DNA of 20,145 nucleotides from Propionibacteriaceae bacterium (GTDB taxonomy: Bacteria > Actinomycetota > Actinomycetes > Propionibacteriales > Propionibacteriaceae), in the NCBI GenBank assembly GCA_021323255.1, contig JAJTCL010000059.1:1-20145 (forward strand). Reading direction: 5' to 3'. Positions 10,636 through 16,897 of this stretch are shown piece after piece. The notes below the pieces were generated by a model. The model had not been told where the DNA came from. It saw only the letters and a list, made by a program, of their open reading frames with translations, and did no database searches. Each line of letters opens with the position of its first letter. Position 1 is the stretch's first letter. A program made the translations under genes and the position numbers.

Positions 10636-11028
10636 CTACTTGTACGAGACCGTTGCTCCCGCTGCCTCAAGGGCCTCCCGAGCCTTGTCGGCGGTCTCCT
10701 TGTTGACCTTCTCCAGTACGGGCTTAGGAGCAGCCTCGACGAGGTCCTTGGCCTCCTTGAGCCCGAGGCTGGTCAGGGACCGCACTTCCTTGATGACCTG
10801 GATCTTCTTCTCACCAGCCGCCTCGAGGATGACGTCAACCTCATCGCTGGCCTCTTCCTCGGCTGCACCTGCATCGCCGCCAGCGGCAGCGGGCGCGGCG
10901 GCGGCGGCAACCGGTGCTGCCGCGGTCACGCCGAAGGTGGTCTCGAATTCCTTGATGAACTCGCTGAGCTCGATCAAGGTCAACTCCTTGAATGCGTCAA
11001 GGAGCTCTGTCGTGCTGAGCTTCGCCAT
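10636..11028 (-). CDS. rplL: 50S ribosomal protein L7/L12
   Basis: A 130-residue stalk protein that recruits translation GTPases to the ribosome. The N-terminal dimerisation and L10-binding part (LSTTELLDAFKELTLIELSEF) is followed by an Ala-rich flexible hinge (about 35-58) and the globular C-terminal domain (EVDVILEAAGEKKIQVIKEVR ... GLKEAKDLVEAAPKPVLE, in two blocks), with the conserved Lys residues that contact elongation factors. Length is normal. The ATG at 11028 is preceded by GGAAGGA that begins at the rplJ stop codon; the two genes are 15 nt apart and surely co-transcribed. L7/L12 is needed in four or more copies per ribosome, so its ribosome site is expected to be stronger than that of rplJ. 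Confidence 0.97.
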   Translation of the reverse strand: MAKLSTTELLDAFKELTLIELSEFIKEFETTFGVTAAAPVAAAAAPAAAGGDAGAAEEEASDEVDVILEAAGEKKIQVIKEVRSLTSLGLKEAKDLVEAAPKPVLEKVNKETADKAREALEAAGATVSYK

Positions 11029-11043
11029 AATTGGGCGTCCTTC

Positions 11044-11727
11044 CTAGTTGTCTTCCGCAGCGGATGCTGCCAGTGGATCTGCCGCGGGCGCGGTGCCCGC
11101 TTCAGCTGCAGCTGAGGCTGCGGGTTGTGCCGCCTGGGCGGCGAGTTCTTCGTTGGTCGGCTCCCGACGCGGCTCGGGATCCTCATCGGGCGCGGATGTA
11201 AGCAGCGACGGGTTCTCAACAGCCGCCTGCTCAAGGGCGGCGAACAAGCGAGCCGTTTGAGAGAGCGGCGCAGACACCAGTGAGATGGCCTGTTGCAGAA
11301 CACCTTGCAAAGCGCCGGCGACCTTGGCTAGCAGGGCCTCACGCGACTCGAGATCGGCCAGTTTTCTGACGTCGTCCGGACTCATGAACTTCCCGTCCAG
11401 CACCCCACCCTTGATCACGAGCTGGGGGTTGGCACGAGCGAAGTCACGCAGTCCCTTGGCGACCACAACGGGATCACCGTTGATGAAGGCGATCGCTGTC
11501 GGGCCAATGAGCTGCTCTTCGATCGCGTCCAGACCAGCCTCGCGGGCAGCGATGGTGGTCAGCGTGTTCTTCGAGACGGCGTAGCTGGCATCCTCACCGA
11601 GCGAGCGGCGCAGCTGCATCAGCGCCTTAACCGACAAGCCGCGGTACTCGGTCAACACCACGCCGGCAGAGCTGGAGAACCTATTGGTCAGCTCAGCGAC
11701 GGCGGCAACTTTGTCCGACCTCGCCAT
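11044..11727 (-). CDS. rplJ: 50S ribosomal protein L10
   Basis: A 227-residue L10, the base of the L7/L12 stalk on 23S rRNA. The N-terminal half (KVAAVAELTNRFSSSAGVV, YRGLSVKALMQLRRSL, YAVSKNTL, GPTAIAF) is the rRNA-binding domain; the helix around ALLAKVAGALQGVLQQAISL leads to the L12-binding helix (TARLFAALEQAAVE). After about residue 165 comes an acidic, Ala/Pro/Glu-rich tail of roughly 50 residues (EDPEPRREPTNEELAAQAAQ and onwards) that most bacterial L10 proteins lack. The start ATG 11727 has GGAGG five nt upstream; an in-frame GTG at 11739 would include that ribosome site and is rejected. The leader upstream carries L10-leader-like structure, implying autogenous control by L10-L12. Confidence 0.95.
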   Translation of the reverse strand: MARSDKVAAVAELTNRFSSSAGVVLTEYRGLSVKALMQLRRSLGEDASYAVSKNTLTTIAAREAGLDAIEEQLIGPTAIAFINGDPVVVAKGLRDFARANPQLVIKGGVLDGKFMSPDDVRKLADLESREALLAKVAGALQGVLQQAISLVSAPLSQTARLFAALEQAAVENPSLLTSAPDEDPEPRREPTNEELAAQAAQPAASAAAEAGTAPAADPLAASAAEDN

Positions 11728-11790
11728 TCGTTCCTCCACTTCGTCACGCGCTGCATCTGCAGCACTTTCCGAAGGGCAGGCTGACCGTCG

Positions 11791-11900
11791 AAATGAGAAA
11801 AGCCCTCTGCGCGCGCGGCAGCAAAGGGCAACTGGAAGACGGGGTCTTCCGCCACACTCCTACTTACCTGCGCGGGCTGTCCGTTGATTTCGATCGGACA
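11791..11900 (-). promoter_or_regulatory. rplJ leader with L10-leader-type hairpins and attenuator
   Basis: In the rplJ mRNA direction there is first a 6-bp pairing (TGTCCG/CGGACA, 11878-11900), then GGAAGAC/GTCTTCC (11834-11850), then a 9-bp stem GCCCTTTGC/GCAGAGGGC (11802-11829, one G-U pair) directly followed by TTTTCTCATTT (11791-11801). The last is an intrinsic-terminator shape 63 nt before rplJ. Position and layout match the known L10 leader that binds L10(L12)4 to control rplJL. Confidence 0.7.
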
Positions 11901-11951
11901 CTTCGGGTTGCACCATGAGGCTCAACCAACCAGCGGTCTTCGGCAGCCAAC

Positions 11952-11981
11952 ACTGTACCGGCGGCCCAAAGCGTCAGCCAA
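11952..11981 (-). promoter_or_regulatory. Probable rplJL promoter
   Basis: TTGGCT (11976-11981) and TACAGT (11952-11957) with an 18-bp spacer on the minus strand. Transcription would start near 11945, giving a leader of about 218 nt that contains the whole L10-leader structure. The region is shared with the start of the divergent acetyltransferase gene. Confidence 0.5.
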
Positions 11982-12108
11982 ATCAGCGCGTTGACTCATC
12001 CAAGATGCCCGGCCTGGGGACAGCAGTACCGCATCGTCAAGAAGCCATACGTGGGGCACGCCGGCCCGGGTCACCACTGGCGGCCCAGAGCCAGGTGATG
12101 ATGGGGCG

Positions 12109-12591
12109 ATGCATCCTTGGGTACGCGAGGCCCGGGAGTCTGATCTTGACCGAATCCGGCAGCTGATCGTCGATCTGGCCAGGTATGAACGGGCTGCGCA
12201 CGAGGTCAAGGCAACGACCGAGCAGCTTCGAGTCGCGTTATTCGGCCCGCAGCCCGCGGCGTACGCCTTAGTGGCCGAAAGCGAAAACCAGGTAGTCGGT
12301 TTCGCCCTTTACTTTCGGAATTTCTCCACTTGGGAGGGGGTTCACGGCATCTATCTCGAGGATCTCTATGTGATGCCCGAATACCGCGGTTCAGGCCTCG
12401 GCAGGGCGTTGCTGGCGTCCTTGGCTGGACTGGCAATTGAGCGGGGCTACGCAAGGCTCGAGTGGGCGGTACTCGACTGGAACCAACCGGCTATCGACTT
12501 CTATCGGAGCCTAGGCGCGGTCGCGATGGACGAATGGACCGTCTATCGGCTCGGCGGCGAGGCACTTGCGGCTGCCAGCGCCGCAACCTGA
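12109..12591 (+). CDS. GNAT N-acetyltransferase, diamine/thialysine (SSAT-like) type
   Basis: A 160-residue single-domain acetyl-CoA-dependent acetyltransferase. The pyrophosphate-binding loop RGSGLG (93-98) follows the core strand YLEDLYVMPEY, and the C-terminal motif B region WNQPAIDFYRSLGA is intact. The combination ARYERAAHEV near the N-terminus, FALYFRNFSTWEG (66-77) and MDEWTVYRL near the end is characteristic of the spermidine/spermine or thialysine acetyltransferase group, so a polyamine or lysine analogue is the likely acceptor; this is family inference. ATG 12109 follows a weak GGGG sequence. The gene is divergent from rplJ and ends 20 nt before the convergent DMT-type gene. Confidence 0.88.
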   Translation: MHPWVREARESDLDRIRQLIVDLARYERAAHEVKATTEQLRVALFGPQPAAYALVAESENQVVGFALYFRNFSTWEGVHGIYLEDLYVMPEYRGSGLGRALLASLAGLAIERGYARLEWAVLDWNQPAIDFYRSLGAVAMDEWTVYRLGGEALAAASAAT

Positions 12592-12611
12592 TGGACTCGA
12601 TCCCGACCCAG

Positions 12612-13424
12612 CTACTCGGAGAAGCGGCTCAGTAGCACAGCTCCGCCAATGGCAAGCGCGAATCCAGCGATTGCGAGCGGCGTGAAGCCAGCGGCGATGG
12701 CATCTCCAAACAGCATGATGCCAATCAACGAGGGGACGACGACCTCGAACACCAGGGTGATAGCAGTGACCAACGTGACGGCGTCTCGCTGTAGCGCCAC
12801 GGTGAAGAAACCAATGCCGATCGCGCCGTGCACGATGATCGCCCACAGCAGGGGGTCGGACAGCAGAGACCACGAGATGCCTGTTGCGCCAATGCCGCGC
12901 GAGGCTAGAGCCACTCCACTGAACCCGAGACCGGCGGCGCACGACATGACGATGGCGGAGGCGCGACTCTTCATCCGGAATCCAATGAGCCCGACGACCA
13001 GCGGCACTATCGAGGCCAGCAGGATGATCCAATCGTCGATCAGCGAAATCTGCGTGGCGGCCGTGGGTACCGCTGTCACACAGAGCAGAACCAAGCCGAT
13101 ACCGAGTATCGCCAGGGAAGCCCAGTCCTTCCACGACAGGCGTGCGCCGCGCAGGCTGGCAATCACAGCAGTGACCCCGACACTGCCGGCAACGATCGAC
13201 TGGACCAGGAACAACGGAAGCCGTTGCAGAGCCACCACATTTCCCGTGAACGCGATTGTGTCGGCGGCCAGACCCAGTAGGTACGGCACCTGCTTGATGA
13301 TGAGGACTATTCCGGTCAGGCCAACCACCTCGGCGGAGCGCTTGGCGGCGACCGACTGCAGAACCGACGACACCCCGTATCCCAGGCAGGCAGCTATCGC
13401 TCCCAACCAGCTCAGCACCAGCAC
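12612..13424 (-). CDS. DMT/EamA-like multi-span membrane protein
   Basis: A 270-residue hydrophobic protein with roughly nine to ten membrane segments (for example LGAIAACLGYGVSSVLQSVA, ILGIGLVLLCVTAV, WIILLASIVPLVVGLIGF, LVFEVVVPSLIGIMLFG, FALAIGGAVLL). The two-fold arrangement and the late motif TLVFEVVVPSLIGIMLFGD resemble the drug/metabolite transporter superfamily, close to uncharacterised actinobacterial members. Substrate unknown. The GTG at 13424 is chosen because AGGAGG lies 8 nt upstream and the first membrane helix starts at once; an earlier in-frame GTG at 13463 would read through that ribosome site and a palindrome. It lies 77 nt downstream of rplA on the same strand and may share its transcript or have its own operator-controlled promoter. 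Confidence 0.8.
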   Translation of the reverse strand: MLVLSWLGAIAACLGYGVSSVLQSVAAKRSAEVVGLTGIVLIIKQVPYLLGLAADTIAFTGNVVALQRLPLFLVQSIVAGSVGVTAVIASLRGARLSWKDWASLAILGIGLVLLCVTAVPTAATQISLIDDWIILLASIVPLVVGLIGFRMKSRASAIVMSCAAGLGFSGVALASRGIGATGISWSLLSDPLLWAIIVHGAIGIGFFTVALQRDAVTLVTAITLVFEVVVPSLIGIMLFGDAIAAGFTPLAIAGFALAIGGAVLLSRFSE

Positions 13425-13441
13425 GCGCAAAACCTCCTGAT

Positions 13442-13457
13442 AGACCGAGTTCGGTCT
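13442..13457. promoter_or_regulatory. Palindromic operator-like site before the DMT-type gene
   Basis: AGACCGA-GT-TCGGTCT, a perfect 7-bp inverted repeat with a 2-bp centre, lies 3 nt upstream of the AGGAGG of the transporter gene. Short, compact palindromes of this shape are typical of TetR-family operators. As RNA it could also form a 6-bp stem with a tetraloop beside the ribosome site. Confidence 0.55.
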
Positions 13458-13501
13458 TGGCACACAGGAACTCGCCGGTGCGAACTGGGGTTGGTCTTGG
13501 G

Positions 13502-14203
13502 CTAGCCGAAATCCGGGCGGGTCTTGTTGGTGTCGACCGGGATTCCAGGTCCCATCGTGGTCGACAACGTGATCTTGCGGAGGTAGCGACCCTTGGCTGC
13601 GCTGGGCTTCAACCTGATGATCTCGTCCATCGCGGCGAAGTAGTTCTGTGCCAGCTGGTCGGCGCTGAAGGACGCTTTGCCAATGATGAAGTGCAAGTTG
13701 GCGTGTCTGTCTACCCGGAATTCGATCTTGCCGCCCTTGATGTCGCTCACCGCTTTCGCTACGTCCATCGTGACTGTTCCGGTCTTCGGGTTCGGCATCA
13801 GCCCACGTGGCCCGAGGATGCGGCCGAGGCGGCCCACCTTGCCCATCATGTCCGGAGTTGCCACGACCGCGTCGAAGTCCAGGTAACCCTTCGAGACCTT
13901 CTCGATGAGCTCGTCGGAACCCACCTCGTCGGCACCGGCGGCCATTGCGGCTTCGGCGCGCTCGCCAGTAGCGAAGACGAGCACACGCGCCGTTTTCCCG
14001 GTGCCGTTGGGCAGATTGACGGTGCCGCGGACCATCTGATCCGCCTTCCGAGGATCGACACCGAGCCGCACGGCAACATCGACGGTCTCGTCGAACTTTG
14101 CCTTGGTGTTCGCCTTTGCGAAGGCCATCGCCTCCGACGGCGCGTACAGCTTTCCCGGGTCAACCTTTTCGGCGATTGCGGTGTAGGTCTTGCTGCGCCT
14201 CAT
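13502..14203 (-). CDS. rplA: 50S ribosomal protein L1
   Basis: A 233-residue L1, the mobile-stalk protein of the large subunit that guides exit of deacylated tRNA and often represses its own operon. Recognisable blocks: FDETVDVAVRLGVDPRKADQ, GTVNLPNGTGKTARVLVFA, the domain II segment ending GRLGRILGPRGLMPNPKTGT, and the rRNA-binding C-terminal region (KASFSADQLAQNYFAAMDEI). Length is normal. The ATG at 14203 is preceded by AAAGGA 8 nt upstream. It follows rplK after 141 nt containing a strong inverted repeat, a longer gap than is common for this pair. Confidence 0.97.
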   Translation of the reverse strand: MRRSKTYTAIAEKVDPGKLYAPSEAMAFAKANTKAKFDETVDVAVRLGVDPRKADQMVRGTVNLPNGTGKTARVLVFATGERAEAAMAAGADEVGSDELIEKVSKGYLDFDAVVATPDMMGKVGRLGRILGPRGLMPNPKTGTVTMDVAKAVSDIKGGKIEFRVDRHANLHFIIGKASFSADQLAQNYFAAMDEIIRLKPSAAKGRYLRKITLSTTMGPGIPVDTNKTRPDFG

Positions 14204-14286
14204 GATGCTGGTCCTTTCTGTGCCTATTTCCTGACGGCCAGTTGTGGTCAGAGCCGCGCCGGCTCCCCCACGGGTCTCTCTCTTGA

Positions 14287-14342
14287 GCCGACTTGTCAGA
14301 AGCCAGTTGAGCTATAGGTCAACCACGTTCTGACAAGTCGGC
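14287..14342 (-). repeat. 15-bp perfect inverted repeat between rplK and rplA
   Basis: GCCGACTTGTCAGAA (14287-14301) pairs perfectly with 14328-14342; the 26-nt loop contains a second 5-bp hairpin (GTTGA/TCAAC, 14306-14323). In the mRNA it begins 2 nt after the rplK stop. There is no T-tract. It could be a partial terminator, an RNase processing site, or a regulatory structure for rplA such as an L1-binding site. Confidence 0.8.
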
Positions 14343-14344
14343 GG

Positions 14345-14779
14345 TTAGTCAGCGACGGTGACGCCCATACTGCGAGCGGTGCCTTCGACGATCTTCATTG
14401 CTGACTCGACGTCGTTGGCGTTGAGATCAGGCAACTTGGTGTTGGCGATGTCACGCACCTGGTCGCGGCTGATCTTGCCAACCTTCTCACGATGCGGCAC
14501 ACCCGAACCCTTCGGAACGCCAGCAGCCTTCTTGATCAGCTCGGCTGCGGGCGGGGTCTTGGTGATGAAGGTGAAGCTCCGGTCCTCATAGATCGTGATC
14601 TCCACCGGAATGATGGTGCCGCGCATGGATTCTGTCGCCGCGTTGTAGGCCTTGCAGAACTCCATGATGTTTACGCCGTGCGGACCGAGTGCGGTACCGA
14701 CGGGCGGTGCTGGTGTCGCGGCGCCAGCGTTCAGCGCTATCTTGACGAGCGCAGCGATCTTCTTTTTCTTGGGAGGCAT
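14345..14779 (-). CDS. rplK: 50S ribosomal protein L11
   Basis: A 144-residue L11, which with L10-L12 forms the GTPase-associated centre on 23S rRNA helices 43-44. The N-terminal domain (IAALVKIALNAGAATPAPPVG then TALGPHGVNIMEFCKAYNA, split here at residue 28) and the RNA-binding C-terminal domain (IKKAAGVPKGSG, DLNANDVESAMKIVEGTARSMGV) are complete. The thiostrepton-contact loop reads PPVGTALG: the Pro at E. coli position 26 is Thr here (residue 29), while the two prolines at 22-23 are kept, and E. coli Gln30 is Pro. Otherwise normal. The ATG at 14779 has AAGGA upstream. It lies 69 nt after nusG in the usual nusG-rplK-rplA order. Confidence 0.97.
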   Translation of the reverse strand: MPPKKKKIAALVKIALNAGAATPAPPVGTALGPHGVNIMEFCKAYNAATESMRGTIIPVEITIYEDRSFTFITKTPPAAELIKKAAGVPKGSGVPHREKVGKISRDQVRDIANTKLPDLNANDVESAMKIVEGTARSMGVTVAD

Positions 14780-14848
14780 TCGCTTCTAGATCCTTTTTGC
14801 AGTCGTGTCGTGGTCAATCCACCGGTAGCGGGCAAGGGGGCGTGAGGT

Positions 14849-15769
14849 TCACACCTTCTGGATCTGGGGGAAGGTCAGATCGACCGGGGTCTCGCGACCC
14901 AAGATCTCCACCAGCGCCTTGAGCCGCTGGTTGTTCACATTGATCTCGGTGATCGTTGCGTGGACACCGGCGAACGGCCCGTCGACCACCATGACTGAAT
15001 CGCCAACGGCGAAGTCCGCGACCTCGATCTTCTTCTTGCGACGTGTCGGACCTTCGCTGGACGCGGTCGCCGCTGCGACAACAGCCGGTGCCAGCATCTT
15101 CTCCACCTCGTCGAGGCTGAGCGGTACTGGGGAGTTCGAGTGTCCGACGAATCCAGTGACAGAGGGAGTGTGGCGAACCGTCGACCAGGACTCGTCGGTG
15201 AGATCCATGCGCACCAGGACATATCCGGGCAGCACGGTACGCCGGACCTGCTTGCGCTGGCCGTTGCGGATCTCGGTGACCTCCTCGGTCGGCACCACGA
15301 TCTCGTAGATGTAATCCTCCATGTTGAGGGAGGACACCCGGTTCTCCAGGTTTTGCAGCACCCGGTTCTCCATGCCGGAGTAGGTGTGCACCACGTACCA
15401 GTCGCCTGGCTTCGCCCGCAGTTCTGACCGGAACGCCTCGAGTGCGTTCAGACCTGCATCGGACTCCTCCTCGGGCTCAGCCTCGGCGGCCGTTGGCTCT
15501 TCGGTCGCCGCAAGGCTGCCAAAGTCGAGCTCGAAGTCGTCCTCGGCTCTCTGGTCGCTGGTCGCGCCGCCGAAGTCGAGGTTGATGTCAACCTCCTCTT
15601 CGCGAGTCGCCGGGTAGCTGCCCAGGTCGATGTCGAAGTTTTCCTCTGTGGTCTCGGCCGCTGCCGCAGATTCAGGGCTTTCCAGCGGCTCCGCACTCTG
15701 TTGCGGTTCCTCTGCTGAAAAGTTCTCGGGCACGTCGATATCTCCGTTGCTTGGTTCGTTGGCGGTCAT
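14849..15769 (-). CDS. nusG: Transcription termination/antitermination factor NusG, extended
   Basis: A 306-residue NusG, against about 180 in E. coli. Residues about 122-230 are the NGN domain that binds RNA polymerase (WYVVHTYSGMENRVLQNLE, RTVLPGYVLVRMDLTDESW, TGFVGH); residues about 249-306 are the KOW domain (FAVGDSVMVVDGPFAGVHAT). The first 120 residues are highly acidic and disordered-looking, with three spaced copies of a D-x-(D/N)-L/F-G type motif (DIDLGS 46-51, INLDFGG 62-68, FELDFGS 79-85). An acidic N-terminal tail is usual in actinobacterial NusG; the repeats are more unusual. The ATG overlaps the secE TGA by one base (TGATG), implying translational coupling. Confidence 0.96.
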   Translation of the reverse strand: MTANEPSNGDIDVPENFSAEEPQQSAEPLESPESAAAAETTEENFDIDLGSYPATREEEVDINLDFGGATSDQRAEDDFELDFGSLAATEEPTAAEAEPEEESDAGLNALEAFRSELRAKPGDWYVVHTYSGMENRVLQNLENRVSSLNMEDYIYEIVVPTEEVTEIRNGQRKQVRRTVLPGYVLVRMDLTDESWSTVRHTPSVTGFVGHSNSPVPLSLDEVEKMLAPAVVAAATASSEGPTRRKKKIEVADFAVGDSVMVVDGPFAGVHATITEINVNNQRLKALVEILGRETPVDLTFPQIQKV

Positions 15770-16239
15770 CAGCTAAAGATCTTGAAGATTGCCCAGCCGA
15801 GGCCGAGGTCGAGCAGGCTCACATAGGCGATCACAAACAGGACGAAGACCAGCACCACGACGAAATAGTTGATCAGCTGCTGCCCGGTGGGGTACACGAC
15901 CTTTCGAAGCTCGCCGACCGATTGCCGGACAAACTTGATCGGGCTCGTACGCTCCGGCTTGACCGGCTGATCGCGTTTTGTGGTGGGAGCGCCCTTCGGA
16001 GCACGCCCGGATCGACCGGCTCGTGCAGTTTTGTCTTTCGCTCCTGAAGTCGCTGCAGCAATGCCTGCTGGTTGCAGGACTTTCTCCGGCTGAGAGTCGC
16101 GGCTCGCGTCGTCCTTCGCCGCCTTCGCGCCGTTCGGCCCACTGTGCTGCGATTTCTGATCCGCGGTGGTCTCCTCGGCGTCGGACAACTGGGCAGAGCT
16201 CGCCTCGGCGGTCGGCTCTACCTCTTCCTTGTCTGCCAC
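15769..16239 (-). CDS. secE: Preprotein translocase subunit SecE, extended
   Basis: A 156-residue SecE, the small clamp subunit of the SecYEG channel. The core is at the C-terminus: the amphipathic SPIKFVRQSVGELRKVVYPT (99-118), then one membrane helix (about 124-145, YFVVVLVFVLFVIAYVSLL). Before it lie nearly 95 low-complexity residues, first acidic (EEVEPTAEASSAQ), then Lys/Arg/Ala-rich (KDKTARAGRSGRAPKGAPTTK), so only about the last 57 residues are conserved. The GTG at 16239 is chosen because GGGAAGG precedes it by 7 nt; reading further upstream runs into the tRNA gene. It starts 42 nt after tRNA-Trp, as in mycobacteria, and overlaps nusG by one base. Confidence 0.95.
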   Translation of the reverse strand: MADKEEVEPTAEASSAQLSDAEETTADQKSQHSGPNGAKAAKDDASRDSQPEKVLQPAGIAAATSGAKDKTARAGRSGRAPKGAPTTKRDQPVKPERTSPIKFVRQSVGELRKVVYPTGQQLINYFVVVLVFVLFVIAYVSLLDLGLGWAIFKIFS

Positions 16240-16281
16240 GCTACGACCTTCCCTACTCTCATCAACCTTCGTCTGTGCCTG

Positions 16282-16354
16282 CAGGGCAAGAGGGACTTGA
16301 ACCCCCAACCTTCGGTTTTGGAGACCGATGCTCTGCCAATTGAGCTATTGCCCT
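16282..16354 (-). tRNA. tRNA-Trp (anticodon CCA)
   Basis: The minus strand folds as a full cloverleaf of 73 nt: acceptor AGGGCAA/TTGCCCT (7 perfect pairs), a D arm with AGCTCAATTGGCAGAGC, anticodon stem TCGGT/ACCGA around CTCCAAA with anticodon CCA at 16319-16321, and a T arm with GGTTCAAGTCC. The discriminator is G. The 3' CCA is not encoded (the next bases are CAGG), so it must be added. It heads the secE-nusG-rplK-rplA cluster. Confidence 0.97.
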
Positions 16355-16441
16355 CCGGAAGCCCGCCACCCCATGCTCGTGAATGCCGTGCGCCGGTACC
16401 AGGGCGCACCAAAACAAAGGTGATTTGCCACCAAGAGATCG

Positions 16442-16471
16442 AGTGTAGTCAGGATTGCTACCGGAGTCGAA
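16442..16471 (-). promoter_or_regulatory. Possible promoter for tRNA-Trp-secE-nusG
   Basis: TTCGAC (16466-16471) and TACACT (16442-16447) are separated by 18 bp on the minus strand, about 80 nt before the tRNA. The -10 fits TANNNT and the -35 is moderate. Readthrough from the small upstream gene is an alternative. Confidence 0.4.
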
Positions 16472-16501
16472 CGGCTCGGGACGGCCGGCTCCAGTGCCTT
16501 A

Positions 16502-16615
16502 CTAGAGCCAGATAAATGCCGAAACGATCAGCGCCACACAAGTGAAGATGGGAACGAGAAGCAGGCCCCAGGAGTCGTCAGAGGACAGTGGCTCGGAGGA
16601 GGGGTCTCGTGCCAT
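16502..16615 (-). CDS. 37-residue single-span membrane peptide
   Basis: A small ORF of 37 codons. The first half is acidic and Ser-rich (MARDPSSEPLSSDDSWG) and the second half is one hydrophobic helix (LLLVPIFTCVALIVSAFIWL) running to the end, so an inner-membrane peptide is expected, probably with its N-terminus in the cytoplasm or outside without further domains. The start is well supported: AAGGAAA lies upstream with a spacing of about 8 nt before ATG 16615. It has the same direction as tRNA-Trp and secE, 147 nt upstream of the tRNA. I do not recognise a named family. The clean membrane segment, good ribosome site and stop directly after the helix argue for a real gene. Confidence 0.65.
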   Translation of the reverse strand: MARDPSSEPLSSDDSWGLLLVPIFTCVALIVSAFIWL

Positions 16616-16641
16616 CGCGGATTTCCTTGCTTGATGGCGAG

Positions 16642-16654
16642 CACTTCGGAAGTG
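16642..16654. promoter_or_regulatory. Short palindrome upstream of the membrane-peptide gene
   Basis: CACTTC-G-GAAGTG, a 6-bp inverted repeat with a one-base centre, lies 27 nt upstream of the ATG at 16615. It could be an operator or chance; no promoter elements are clear around it. Confidence 0.3.
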
Positions 16655-16798
16655 TCGCGGCCGACTCCCCGAGAAAACGATGCTAGGAGCGCCTCAGGCC
16701 ATTAGTCACGGTCTTTGGCAAGCAATCTCGAAACCCGGAATCGCTTGCCCAACTCAAAAAGATTTGTTGTCGAGAGCTGGCGGTGCAAGGCTGCAGCC

Positions 16799-16897
16799 AT
16801 GACCATCACGACCCGTCGATCCTCGCTTGCTCACCGAAGCATGGGCTGCGAGCAGCGCGGGCGACGCGGCGGTGGTGTGCACTTCCGGCGGTCGTGA
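16799..16897 (+). CDS. Arg-rich 32-codon ORF coupled to the LysE-type gene (possible leader peptide)
   Basis: ATG 16799 opens 32 codons ending in TGA at 16895-16897; AAGG lies about 8 nt before the ATG. The product is strongly basic (about eight Arg in 32; MTITTRRSSLAHRSMG then a CEQRGRRGGG segment). Its TGA overlaps the GTG start of the exporter in a GTGA arrangement. The exporter start has no ribosome site of its own, so coupling would explain its translation. An imperfect hairpin (TTGGCAAGC 16715-16723 with 16743-16752) lies upstream. A GC-rich frame gives Arg codons easily, so a chance ORF is not excluded. Confidence 0.4.
   Translation: MTITTRRSSLAHRSMGCEQRGRRGGGVHFRRS

Noticed and set aside
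16240..16308. Extended SecE start at 16308
   Set aside because: It reads into the tRNA-Trp gene; GTG 16239 has a proper ribosome site.
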